Part shown: positions 24,511 to 32,598 of the stretch, one piece after another | Position numbering within the stretch: position 1 is the first letter of the stretch | Layout of the letters: every line of letters begins with the position of its first letter | Assembly: GCF_049801055.1 (NCBI RefSeq) | Contig: NZ_JBNAGF010000001.1 | Coordinates: 248,001-312,000 of the forward strand | Length of the DNA stretch: 64,000 nucleotides | From: JBNAGF01 sp049801055 | Lineage (GTDB): Bacteria > Pseudomonadota > Alphaproteobacteria > Rhodobacterales > Rhodobacteraceae | Reading direction: 5' to 3' | Translations under genes and position numbers: made by a program | The notes under the pieces: generated by a model | Databases searched by the model: none | Told to the model about the DNA's origin: nothing | Seen by the model: only the letters and a program-made list of their open reading frames with translations

Positions 24511-25307
24511 GCAGCCCACCACGGGTGGAAATGATGAACGGGGCCATGCCCATGCCCGACCTGCAATCCGTCGGCCTGCTTTATGGCGTCCTGAAGATAG
24601 GAATGCGCTCGGGTGACGGCGTCAGCCAGCCCATACCCCTTGGCCAGACCAGCTGCGACGGAGGATGACAGCGTGCAGCCGGTGCCATGGGTGTTCGCGG
24701 TCTTTTGACGAGGCGCCGACAGGGTAAGGGGCGCGCCTTCATGCAAAAGCAGATCGTGGCAGATGTCGCCTGCACCGTGTCCGCCCTTCATGAGAACCGC
24801 ATTTGCCCCCAATGCCCGCAACGCATCGCCCTGACGGAGCATGTCCTCGTTTCCGGCCGCCTGAGCGCTTTCAAGCAGGGTTGCGGCTTCGGGCAGGTTA
24901 GGGGTCAAAAGTGTAGCGCGGGGCAGCAAGCTGTCTCGCAAGGCCGAAACGGCGTCCGATGCAAGCAAGGCATCGCCAGACTTTGCCACCATGACAGGAT
25001 CGAGAACAATCGGCCCCTGATAACCGAACAAAGCCTCGGATACCGTCCCGATAATCTCGGGTGTGGCGAGCATCCCGATCTTGATGGCTTTGACGTCAAG
25101 ATCACTCAGAACCGCGTCAATTTGAGCAGCAATCACGTCAAGCGGGATGCCATGAACTGCGGTTACTGCCTGCGTGTTCTGTGCGGTCACAGCTGTGATG
25201 ACGCTGGCACCGTAGACGCCCAAGGCGGAGAAAGCCTTGAGATCGGCCTGAATGCCGGCGCCCCCGCCGCTGTCTGAGCCGGCTATGGTCAATGCAATGG
25301 CCGCCAT
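24507..25307 (-). CDS. thiD: Hydroxymethylpyrimidine (phosphate) kinase ThiD
   Basis: Phosphorylates HMP and HMP phosphate. The ribokinase-fold protein has 266 residues and opens MAAIALTIAGSDSGGGAGIQ. Further blocks are VYGASVITAVTAQNTQAV, KIGMLATPEIIGTV, VLDPVMVAKSGDALL, LLTPNLPEAATLL, VLMKGGHGAGD and the catalytic ANTHGTGCTLSSSVAAGLAK. A His-rich tail (GHGHGPVHHFHPWW) is unusual. It is the first gene of the operon. GGGCGG 6 nt before the ATG is the likely ribosome binding site and can be masked by the TPP riboswitch platform. Confidence 0.95.
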   Translation of the reverse strand: MAAIALTIAGSDSGGGAGIQADLKAFSALGVYGASVITAVTAQNTQAVTAVHGIPLDVIAAQIDAVLSDLDVKAIKIGMLATPEIIGTVSEALFGYQGPIVLDPVMVAKSGDALLASDAVSALRDSLLPRATLLTPNLPEAATLLESAQAAGNEDMLRQGDALRALGANAVLMKGGHGAGDICHDLLLHEGAPLTLSAPRQKTANTHGTGCTLSSSVAAGLAKGYGLADAVTRAHSYLQDAIKQADGLQVGHGHGPVHHFHPWWAA

Positions 25308-25313
25308 GATCTG

Positions 25314-25380
25314 CCGCCCTTTCAATTTTGGGGGCAATCGGGACGGTTTCAGGTCAGTCTTGAGTGTCTTGACCGTTCCC
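25314..25380 (-). promoter_or_regulatory. Expression platform of the TPP riboswitch (predicted)
   Basis: In the minus-strand RNA the 3' side of P1, AACGGU (25377-25372), can pair either with ACCGUU (25468-25463) to close the aptamer or, as GGGAACGGU (25380-25372), with ACCGUCCC (25347-25340). When P1 forms, CCGUCCC is free to pair with GGGCGG (25319-25314) next to the thiD ATG, with one bulged U. This gives a simple translational off-switch. Drawn by hand; not folded computationally. Confidence 0.55.
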
Positions 25381-25468
25381 TCCGCCGGTATTGCCCGGAT
25401 CAGGTTCGATGGGTTAGTGCTTGCGCACCTCTCAGCCCCGTCAATTCTCTCAGGGGCACCCCAACGGT
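25372..25468 (-). ncRNA. TPP (thiamine pyrophosphate) riboswitch
   Basis: Minus-strand THI element. It contains GGGGUGCCCC (25463-25454), GGGGCUGAGAGG (about 25440-25429), ACCC, GAACCUGAUCCGGG (about 25412-25398) and AAUACCGGCGGAGGGA (about 25394-25378), in the order and wording of the TPP aptamer. A perfect P1 (ACCGUU/AACGGU) closes it. It lies 65 bp before thiD and heads the thiDOSGEF-YAZX operon, so thiamine pyrophosphate should repress the whole set. Confidence 0.96.
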
Positions 25469-25680
25469 AATTGGCCGTGTTTTTGGTCACGCGGGGCATG
25501 TGAGTCAAGCAGGAAAATCAGTAACCGGAGCAACAGAAGGCTGTCGGTCTCGGTAAAGGAAGACGTTTCCGGCAAAGGCCGAGCGGGGCCTATGGACCCC
25601 GGGCCTCGGGTGATCTACCAATCGAACAAGAGGGCGGAAAGCCGCCTGCCGAATGGCTCGATAGCGAGACGGGGTAGCCT

Positions 25681-27195
25681 GTGAAGAACGTCCGGAATGC
25701 TGCTTTCACAGGTGTCCTTTGTCTGTTGGCCGCCTGCACCTATGTGCCTTTCGATACGCCGCGCGAACCCTCGAAGGCTCTTTCGGCGGCGGGAACGCGA
25801 AACGCGCGGGCTGCTCTGGATCTGGCCGGGCCGGGGCCGTCCTCGGTTGCCATCGCGCCACTGGTCGACGGCAACGATGCGCTTGGAGCGCGGTTGCGCA
25901 TGATTGCCGAGGCCGAGCGCTCGATCGATCTCAAAACGTTTCTGATCAAACCGGACATAGCGGGCACTCTGATCTGGGTGGCGCTGTATGATGCTGCAGA
26001 ACGGGGCGTGAAGGTCAGGCTCTTGTTCGACGATGTGTTCACGACCGCGAAGGATGATGAAATCGCAACTCTGGATGCGCATCCGAACGTAGAGATCCGG
26101 GTGTTCAACCCGTTGTCCAGAAACAGCACGTTGGTCGGCAACTTCCTGTTGGATTTTTCCCGTGTTAACAGGCGGATGCACAACAAGGCTATGATCACGG
26201 ATGGGTTGCTTGCCATTGTCGGCGGGCGCAACATCGCCGACGAGTATTACCAGATCAATGCCTCTCACGAGTTCGCGGATTTTGACCTGTTCGTCGCCGG
26301 ACAGCCGGTAGCTGAGCTGTCCAATGCGTTCGATCTCTATTGGAATGACCAATGGTCACTACCGCTGTCGGTGTTTGAAACAGGTGATGAAACGCTGTTG
26401 CGCGACGCTTTGGCAAAATTCAGGAACCGCAGCGAAAGCGAGGAGGCGGAAATCTACCGCCGAGCCGTGAACTCGACCTATTTGGCGGCCCTCCGCGAAG
26501 GGCGTGTTCCCAGTTTTCCCGGGCAGGCGCATGTTGTTGTGGACCAGCCGGGGAAACTGAGAAACCCGCCCGGAAAGGGCCCCTTTGAGGTGGGCGAAAG
26601 CCTGTACCAGACGCTCGGGCGCGCACGTCGGGATGTGCTTCTCATTACCCCCTACTTTGTTCCCGAAGCATATGGGTCCGCCTTTTTCCGTTCGCTGTCC
26701 GAGCGCGGTGTTCGGGTGCGTGTCATGACCAATTCACTGGCGTCGACGAACCATCCCTATGTTCACGGCGGATATGCACCCTATCGCGCGGAACTGCTGG
26801 ACGCCGGAGTTGAACTTTATGAGGTGAGGGCAGATGCAACCCGCCTGTTGGCCGGTCTTGACGCACCGCTTACCATGCACACCAAGCTTGCCATCGTCGA
26901 CGGGCTAACGGTTTTCGTTGGGTCTCCGAATGTCGATCCGCGCTCAATCCGGCAGAATTCCGAAATCGGCATGGTGATCGACAGCCCGGAACTGGCCAGG
27001 TCTATTGTTGCGGATATTGCAAAGGTCAGGGCTGATGTGACCTTCCGGGTCGAAAGGACACCCGATGGTGGTATGCGGTGGTATTACGAAGGGCAGTCCG
27101 GGGCGCAGGTATTTGAGACCGAGCCGGGCGCAAGCATGTGGCGTCGGATCGTGGCGCGGGTGACAAGCTGGTTGCCGGTCGAGCAGCAGCTTTGA
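25681..27195 (+). CDS. Phospholipase D / cardiolipin synthase family lipoprotein
   Basis: A 504-residue PLD-superfamily protein with two HKD motifs: MHNKAMITDGLLAIVGGRN (about residues 165-183) and MHTKLAIVDGLTVFVGSPN (about residues 399-417). The start is GTG. The N-terminus has a lipoprotein signal peptide, FTGVLCLLAACTY, with Cys as the likely lipidated residue, so it is anchored at the outer face of a membrane. Cardiolipin synthases of the ClsC type and PLD-like hydrolases share this layout; the reaction cannot be chosen from sequence. It stands alone, with its 3' end facing the phosphoribosyltransferase gene. Confidence 0.85.
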   Translation: MKNVRNAAFTGVLCLLAACTYVPFDTPREPSKALSAAGTRNARAALDLAGPGPSSVAIAPLVDGNDALGARLRMIAEAERSIDLKTFLIKPDIAGTLIWVALYDAAERGVKVRLLFDDVFTTAKDDEIATLDAHPNVEIRVFNPLSRNSTLVGNFLLDFSRVNRRMHNKAMITDGLLAIVGGRNIADEYYQINASHEFADFDLFVAGQPVAELSNAFDLYWNDQWSLPLSVFETGDETLLRDALAKFRNRSESEEAEIYRRAVNSTYLAALREGRVPSFPGQAHVVVDQPGKLRNPPGKGPFEVGESLYQTLGRARRDVLLITPYFVPEAYGSAFFRSLSERGVRVRVMTNSLASTNHPYVHGGYAPYRAELLDAGVELYEVRADATRLLAGLDAPLTMHTKLAIVDGLTVFVGSPNVDPRSIRQNSEIGMVIDSPELARSIVADIAKVRADVTFRVERTPDGGMRWYYEGQSGAQVFETEPGASMWRRIVARVTSWLPVEQQL

Positions 27196-27202
27196 AGGAG
27201 GG

Positions 27203-27237
27203 GCCTCTGCCAGATGGTTGCCCAATCTGACAGAGGC
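27203..27237. terminator. Hairpin between convergent genes
   Basis: GCCTCTG (27203-27209) plus CAGAT (27211-27215) pair with ATCTG (27225-27229) plus CAGAGGC (27231-27237). This is a 12-bp stem with one mismatch and a 9-nt loop. It lies between the ends of the PLD gene (+) and the phosphoribosyltransferase gene (-), so it may stop transcription both ways. No U-tract follows on either strand, which weakens the call. Confidence 0.45.
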
Positions 27238-27254
27238 ACCGGCCGGGGGGGAGA

Positions 27255-27878
27255 TCAGACCGGAAAGGCCAGTTCCGGCTTGTAGCTATCGAAACTGGAC
27301 AGGGTTTGCGCATTGCATTCGGTTTGCCAACGCGATCCCTGAACGACAGCAGCAACACACGGGTAGGATTTTCGGTATTCATTGGTGCGCTCGTTTTCTT
27401 CGATCGCAACAGCCACCAGACCGGCGACTTTGCCTTTCTGACGCTCTACCAGCCGGATCGCGCCATCCATGGTTCCGCCGGTCTCGACCCACTGGTCGGC
27501 AAGCAGAACCCGGGTACCCGGGGCAAAGGCAGGGGTGCGCATTTCCATGTCCTGCGTCCGACCCGAGTAGTTTCCGAACGACACCTTGTCGGTATCCACG
27601 CAAAGTTTGCCGGCCTTTCGGATCGGCAGGAACCCAACACCGGATCTGGCAGCCAGAGCCGCGCCGAGAACAAATCCCATCGCATCGAGCCCTGCAACAA
27701 CGTCGTATTCGACGCCTTCCAGATCAGCCAAGAGGTCATCGAGCAGGTCGGTGAACGCAGCCTGATTGATGTAGATCGAAGTCGGGTCGAGCCATGCGAA
27801 CTTGTCGCCCTTTGTGTTCGGTGCCATGATGTTGAGGTACCAGCGGTCGTCGCGTGGGCCCTTGTCGTTGTCGGTCAT
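27255..27878 (-). CDS. Adenine-phosphoribosyltransferase-like protein
   Basis: A type I phosphoribosyltransferase of 207 residues. The PRPP-binding motif is RVLLADQWVETGGTM (about residues 122-136), equivalent to the VLIVDDxxxTGGT motif, with Gln-Trp replacing the second acidic residue. Further signs are VVAGLDAMGFVLGAALAARS and GVGFLPIRKAGKLC, close to adenine phosphoribosyltransferase. It lacks an obvious adenine-specific C-terminus, so the base is uncertain. It overlaps the BtpA-like gene by 4 bp and lies in the divergent arm of the LysR-ABC-deaminase locus, suggesting a nucleobase-related substrate. Confidence 0.75.
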   Translation of the reverse strand: MTDNDKGPRDDRWYLNIMAPNTKGDKFAWLDPTSIYINQAAFTDLLDDLLADLEGVEYDVVAGLDAMGFVLGAALAARSGVGFLPIRKAGKLCVDTDKVSFGNYSGRTQDMEMRTPAFAPGTRVLLADQWVETGGTMDGAIRLVERQKGKVAGLVAVAIEENERTNEYRKSYPCVAAVVQGSRWQTECNAQTLSSFDSYKPELAFPV

Positions 27879-28621
27879 GTCTGTTCTCCTTTGCCCAATT
27901 CACGGCTGACCCGCATCAGGTCTGCCAGACGGTTGGGGTCAATGTCATAGAAGTTTCCGGGCTCGTTGATGCCCGTGGCCACCATGAAGCAATCTACATC
28001 CCGGTAATTCACGGCGTTTTCGGGTGTGATGCCCGAGGCCAGCGCCAGCGGTCTGTCCCCGATGGCCCCCCGAAATGTGTCGACTTTGCCAAGCTCGGCC
28101 TCGTGCCCGGTGGCCACGCCGGATGTCGTGACTACGTCCATGAAGGCACTGGCTTCGCGGGCCGCGTCGCCATAATGTTCCGGCGCGACTTCACGTTGTT
28201 TCTTGAAGCAGGTTCCGCCGAAGTACATTCCGCGCCAACCGCTATCGTCATAAATCTTCGCAATCTCTTTCGCCTCGGCGTTGACGCCGTGCTCGTCAAT
28301 GCATGCATCGTCGGCCCAATAGGCGTCCACCGGATACCCTTCGCGATCGAGTTTACCAAGTATGGGAAAGGCATCACGCCCGGTAACAGCAAGAAAGTTC
28401 ACGCCCATCCAGAGCGAGGGGAACCGTTCGCGAATGTGCCTGATGATCGGCAAAAAGCGCTCGGGTTCGAAATCATGGTTGATCAGGAAACATCCGGCTG
28501 CCCCGCCGCCAACAACTTCGCGGACGTTCCGCTCCGTGCGCGCGTCGTCGAGCACATGGATGACGGGAAGCACCACTGGGCCGACAGATTTGAAGTGTTT
28601 GTGAAAGTCCGAGCGTAGCAT
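27875..28621 (-). CDS. BtpA/SgcQ-like TIM-barrel protein
   Basis: A protein of 248 residues with a barrel-like series of strands: VVLPVIHVLDDARTERNV, AAGCFLINHDFEPERFLPII, MGVNFLAVTGRDAFPILGKL, WADDACIDEHGVN. A phosphate-binding-type end reads ALASGITPENAVNYRDVDCF then MVATGI. This ending (GITPENAxxY...DCFxVAT) is what I recognise from the BtpA family. No defined reaction is known to me. ATG 28621 is preferred; TTG at 28642 is possible. It starts 80 bp from the divergent LysR gene and is translationally coupled to the phosphoribosyltransferase. Confidence 0.6.
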   Translation of the reverse strand: MLRSDFHKHFKSVGPVVLPVIHVLDDARTERNVREVVGGGAAGCFLINHDFEPERFLPIIRHIRERFPSLWMGVNFLAVTGRDAFPILGKLDREGYPVDAYWADDACIDEHGVNAEAKEIAKIYDDSGWRGMYFGGTCFKKQREVAPEHYGDAAREASAFMDVVTTSGVATGHEAELGKVDTFRGAIGDRPLALASGITPENAVNYRDVDCFMVATGINEPGNFYDIDPNRLADLMRVSRELGKGEQT

Positions 28622-28701
28622 GATGTCAGGGTAACGAGGCAAAGTGGATTAAAGAAATTTATTGTTGCAATTGATGGATTGATAATTGAAATCTTTATCT
28701 C
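28622..28701. promoter_or_regulatory. Divergent AT-rich control region with nested inverted repeats
   Basis: This 80-bp gap between the BtpA-like gene (-) and the LysR gene (+) is much richer in A/T than its surroundings. It holds GATTAAAGA (28647-28655) against TCTTTATC (28692-28699), an inner CAATT/AATTG pair, and a direct repeat ATTGAT-gg-ATTGAT. Such nested dyads between a LysR gene and a divergent target are usual LysR binding sites. Confidence 0.5.
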
Positions 28702-29598
28702 ATGCGCAACGTAAACCTACCGACGGACCTGCTGCGCACCTTTGTCACTGTGATCGAGGTGCAGAGCTTTACGCGCGCCGCTTATCTTCTGGGGCGCTCA
28801 CAACCTGCTGTCAGTCTTCAGATCAAGCGGCTTGAGCAACTCGTTGGTTACAAGCTGATCAACCAGAAGGGCAGGGTCATGCAGGTCAGCGAGCGGGGCG
28901 AAGCATTGGCGATGCATGCCCGTCAGATCCTGAGAATCAACGACCTTGCCATGGGCCTCTTTGAACGGCGCAGTGGCGCCGAAGCGCTGCGTGTGGGACT
29001 GCCACTTGATTATGGCGTCCGCCTGTTGCAACGCAACCTGACCGGGTTGATGAAAGACAATGCGGAATTGCGTCTGAACATTCGCTGCGATCTGTCCAAG
29101 AACCTGCACGAGGCCCTGCTGAGTGACGAGATCGACATGATCGTGGCGCTGTATCAGGACGGAGATCCCCAGTTTCTGGTGCGGCGTTGGGAAGAACAGC
29201 CGTTCTGGGCCGGAGCATCGGACTCCGATCCACGGGAGTTCGCAGACCTGCCGCTGGTCGCGCACCCGTCGGGATGCGTTTATCGGCAGCGAATGACCGA
29301 TGCGCTGAAATCGGTTCAACGTGGCTGGGACGTGGTGTTCTCCAGCCCGGATATCGAAGCGGTTCAGCAAGCAGTGCGCGACGGGCTGGGTTTTTCCAGC
29401 CTAACCGCGTCGACCATTCAAAAGGGAATGCGACACATCCCGCCCGAAGAAGGGCTGCCGTCGCTAGAGCCGCTTCGCATAGGACTGTTCTATCGGCAAA
29501 CACGCCTTGGAAGCTGGGGGAACCTCGTGGCGGATTGCCTGACCTCGACGATCGAGAGCAGCCTGCAGGATGCGCCCGCAGATGCAGCGGTCATTTAG
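28702..29598 (+). CDS. LysR family transcriptional regulator
   Basis: A 298-residue LysR regulator. The N-terminal winged helix-turn-helix has LLRTFVTVIEVQSFTRAAYL, GRSQPAVSLQIKRLEQLVGY and LINQKGRVMQVSERGEAL (residues 10-70). The C-terminal PBP2-like effector domain includes LRVGLPLDYGVRLLQRNL and DIEAVQQAVRDGLGFSSL. It is divergent from the BtpA-like/phosphoribosyltransferase pair and reads toward the ABC importer (137 bp away), so it probably controls both arms. Effector unknown; a nitrogen heterocycle is a guess from the neighbours. Confidence 0.9.
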   Translation: MRNVNLPTDLLRTFVTVIEVQSFTRAAYLLGRSQPAVSLQIKRLEQLVGYKLINQKGRVMQVSERGEALAMHARQILRINDLAMGLFERRSGAEALRVGLPLDYGVRLLQRNLTGLMKDNAELRLNIRCDLSKNLHEALLSDEIDMIVALYQDGDPQFLVRRWEEQPFWAGASDSDPREFADLPLVAHPSGCVYRQRMTDALKSVQRGWDVVFSSPDIEAVQQAVRDGLGFSSLTASTIQKGMRHIPPEEGLPSLEPLRIGLFYRQTRLGSWGNLVADCLTSTIESSLQDAPADAAVI

Positions 29599-29735
29599 AG
29601 GGTTAATGGATTCATATATTCGATAAATTTCCTTTTGCTTTTGATTCTGGCTAGTCTCGACTCAATCAAGGCAAGACACTCCCCGGTAAAGAGGGAGACC
29701 GACCACAAATAGACGACAACAGCGGAGAAAAAATC

Positions 29736-30872
29736 ATGGGCGATAGGAAGAAAACCGGATCCGGTCAAATGCTTAGAAGGGATGTCCTGCGGCTGGGCGG
29801 CGGGCTGGCGCTGAGCGCCCCGTTTGTGGGTCGCGCCTGGGCTCAGACCACCGAGATTAACATGCTCGCATGGTACGGACACGGCGAACCGGACATGGTG
29901 GGCGAGTTCGAGGCCGCCAACAACGTCAAATTCGTTCCGAAATACTACGCCGGTGGTGACAACATGCTGGCGTTGATCGCCCAGTCCCCTCCGGGCACCT
30001 ATGACCTGATTCTGTCTGATGCTGAGTTCGTTCAGCAGCTCAATGCAGCGGGCTACATTGAAGAGCTCAATGCGGGTGACTACCCGTTCGACGACATGCT
30101 GCACGAGGATTTCACCAAGTTCCCGGGCCATTGGGATGGCGACAAGCTTTACTCGATGATCCTACGCGGCGGGCATCTCGGTGTAAGCTACAACACCACC
30201 GCGATCAGCGCCGAAGAGGTGCAAAGCTACGATGCGTTCTGGAAGCCGGAGGTGAAAGGGAAGGTCGGACATTTCGACTGGCATCTGCCAAATCTGGGAA
30301 TGATGAGCTTGAAGAACGGCAACGGCGCCAATTTGTGGAACGTGGATGATGACCAATGGCAGGCCGTCCAAGACACAACCATGACCCTGCGCCCACAGAT
30401 TGGCGGGTTTTTTGACTATGGCGGTACCTTCAACGGGCTGAAGAACGGTGAAATGCTGGCCATGTGCGGGATCGGTGACTGGATCACCGGTGTACTTGAG
30501 CGCGATGGCGCACCCGTTGCCTCGGTCATTCCGAAAGAAGGCGGCATCCAGTTTACGGAAAGCTATTCGATCGGAAAGGGCAGCCAGAAGGCAGACCTCG
30601 TGACCAAGTTCATCCAATACATGATGTCGCCCGAAGGGCAGGTGAAATCGGCGCAGATGCTGGCCTATCCGGGGTTCTGCGTGACAAAGGCAGGTCGTGC
30701 CAAGCTGCAGGAGGTTGATCCAAAGGAAGCCAAGCGCAGCCACCAGGTGGACGGCATGCCAAATGATCCGATTGCTCTGATCAACGAAGGTCGGATTCAC
30801 TACCGCGATATCCCGCAGCAGCAGTCGCTGGAAGATTGGAACGACTTCTGGTCGGAATACAAGAACGCCTGA
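29736..30872 (+). CDS. PotD-type ABC transporter substrate-binding protein (Tat-exported)
   Basis: Periplasmic binding protein of 378 residues. The N-terminus has a twin-arginine signal (Arg14-Arg15 in MLRRDVLRLGGGLALSAPFV, cleavage near GRAWA-QT). The mature part fits the spermidine/putrescine-binding (PotD/F) family: INMLAWYGHGEPDMVGEFEA, GTYDLILSDAEFVQQLNAAG, GVSYNTTAIS and FTESYSIGKGSQKADLVTKF. GGAG precedes the ATG. The actual ligand is likely not a polyamine, given the deaminase and deacetylase-family genes at the end of the operon. Confidence 0.87.
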   Translation: MGDRKKTGSGQMLRRDVLRLGGGLALSAPFVGRAWAQTTEINMLAWYGHGEPDMVGEFEAANNVKFVPKYYAGGDNMLALIAQSPPGTYDLILSDAEFVQQLNAAGYIEELNAGDYPFDDMLHEDFTKFPGHWDGDKLYSMILRGGHLGVSYNTTAISAEEVQSYDAFWKPEVKGKVGHFDWHLPNLGMMSLKNGNGANLWNVDDDQWQAVQDTTMTLRPQIGGFFDYGGTFNGLKNGEMLAMCGIGDWITGVLERDGAPVASVIPKEGGIQFTESYSIGKGSQKADLVTKFIQYMMSPEGQVKSAQMLAYPGFCVTKAGRAKLQEVDPKEAKRSHQVDGMPNDPIALINEGRIHYRDIPQQQSLEDWNDFWSEYKNA

Positions 30873-30945
30873 CCATAGCCGTCAGACCAACGGTCCCGGC
30901 TGCCTCGCGCGGCCCGGACCAACACTGACCTGAGGGGCTGATCGG

Positions 30946-31803
30946 GTGAGCCGCAATAAAGAATTCGATTTATACGCAATGACATGGCGACTGCCGATCA
31001 TCATCTGGCAGCTTATGTTCTTTGTCGGTCCGGTGCTTTTCATGGTCGCAATATCGTTCTTCGTCGTGAAGAACTATCGAATGAATGCGGCCTTCGAGTT
31101 TGTGAACTGGCAAAAGATGCTGAGCCGGGGGTATTTCTGGGACAGCTACTGGTACACGCTGCTTATTGCGTCGCTAAGCGCGACGATCGCGATGTTGATT
31201 GCATTTCCGGCAGCCTACACATTGGCCTTTCGGGCCAGCGAAGCCTTGCGTCGGTGGGCGGTCTTTCTGCTGATCATACCGTTTTTCACCTCATACCTTG
31301 TGCGAACTTTCTCGTGGTATGTGATCCTGGCAGAAAGCGGTGTTCTGAATGCGATGCTGGGTTATGTCGGGTTAGGCCCGTTCAAGATGCTGAATACGCA
31401 TTTCGGCACGGTCATCGGATACCTGACGCTGACCCTTCCCTTGGCGGTGATCCTGCAAACGGTGACAATGGCGAATATCGACAAAACTTTGGTCGAAGCC
31501 GCGCGCAACCTAGGGTGCAAACCGTTTGAAACGATTTGGCGGGTGGTCATTCCCCTGTCGAAGACCGGCCTGATCATCGCTGCCCTGTTCTGTTTCATCC
31601 TGTCCTTTGGTGACTTCATTGCGCCTTTCTATCTCGGCGGCAGTCAGGAGCCGACCTTGCCGATCTTGATCCTTGACACCACGAAATCAGGCCAACAGTG
31701 GCCGCGTGCAGCCGTTGTGGCCATCATGATGATGGTTACGCTCTTTACCATCGCCTTTGCCGCGATCGCGCTTGCGTATCGCAAGCCTAAAGGTGCGACA
31801 TGA
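30946..31803 (+). CDS. PotB-type ABC transporter permease
   Basis: Inner-membrane permease of 285 residues with six predicted hydrophobic segments, from WRLPIIIWQLMFFVGPVLFM onward. The EAA loop is VEAARNLGCKPFETIWRVVI (about residues 184-203). The start is GTG at 30946, preceded by GGGGCTGATCGG. It follows the binding protein by 73 bp and overlaps the second permease by 4 bp. Family: spermidine/putrescine-type importers (PotB). Confidence 0.88.
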   Translation: MSRNKEFDLYAMTWRLPIIIWQLMFFVGPVLFMVAISFFVVKNYRMNAAFEFVNWQKMLSRGYFWDSYWYTLLIASLSATIAMLIAFPAAYTLAFRASEALRRWAVFLLIIPFFTSYLVRTFSWYVILAESGVLNAMLGYVGLGPFKMLNTHFGTVIGYLTLTLPLAVILQTVTMANIDKTLVEAARNLGCKPFETIWRVVIPLSKTGLIIAALFCFILSFGDFIAPFYLGGSQEPTLPILILDTTKSGQQWPRAAVVAIMMMVTLFTIAFAAIALAYRKPKGAT

Positions 31804-32597
31804 ATGAGAACCGCACCTTGAACCTGATGCTGGGCATATATGTCGCCCTCATCTTCGTTTTCGTCTTTGCTCCGATCGTGTTCAGCCTCGTGTTCTCGCT
31901 GAATTCCCAGCGGTTCCCGACGATCCCGCTGGGAGAGTTTTCGACCCAGTGGTACGAAAAGATTCTGGGCGACCCGGATATCTGGCAGGCGGCCGTAAAC
32001 TCGGTCATCGTTTCCGGCTGCAGCGCCGTGCTGGCGACATTCTTGGGCTTTTCAACGGCCTACTCTGATTTTCGCTACAACTTCCGTTTCAAAGGCGCCT
32101 ATCTGGCACTGATCCTGCTGCCGCCGACGATCCCGCTGATCATCATGGCGCTGGCGATGCTGGCGTGGCTGTCCAAGCTCGGGATGTCAGGCTATCTCTG
32201 GTCAATCATCCTTGCCCATTCCGTTCTGACGGCACCGTTTGCGATGGCAATCATCCGTCTGCGTCTGCAGCAGATGGACCCGGATCTCGAAGCTGCAGCG
32301 TGGAATCTTGGGGGCAGCGAATGGCAGACAATGCGCCATGTAATCATCCCGTTCTGTGCCCCGGCAATTGTCTCTTCACTGTGCCTGACGGCTGCGGTCT
32401 CTTTCGATGAATTTGCCGTTGCATGGTTCGTGTCGGGTTTGAACAAGACGGTGCCGGTCGTGATCCTTGAAATCGTTCAGGGCAACATCGATCCGCAGGT
32501 CAACGCCATCGGGACATTCGTGTTCCTCACTTCAATGACGCTGGTAATCCTTGCACAGGTATTTTTCATCAGCCGCCAGATAAGAAGCCATTCCTGA
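31800..32597 (+). CDS. PotC-type ABC transporter permease
   Basis: Second permease of the importer, 265 residues, six hydrophobic segments. The EAA loop is LEAAAWNLGGSEWQTMRHVI (about residues 162-181). The first segment, IYVALIFVFVFAPIVFSLVF, and the TIPLGEFSTQWYEKIL stretch are typical of PotC. It starts at the ATG overlapping the stop of the first permease and ends 1 bp before the ATPase gene. Confidence 0.88.
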   Translation: MNENRTLNLMLGIYVALIFVFVFAPIVFSLVFSLNSQRFPTIPLGEFSTQWYEKILGDPDIWQAAVNSVIVSGCSAVLATFLGFSTAYSDFRYNFRFKGAYLALILLPPTIPLIIMALAMLAWLSKLGMSGYLWSIILAHSVLTAPFAMAIIRLRLQQMDPDLEAAAWNLGGSEWQTMRHVIIPFCAPAIVSSLCLTAAVSFDEFAVAWFVSGLNKTVPVVILEIVQGNIDPQVNAIGTFVFLTSMTLVILAQVFFISRQIRSHS

Positions 32598-32598
32598 C

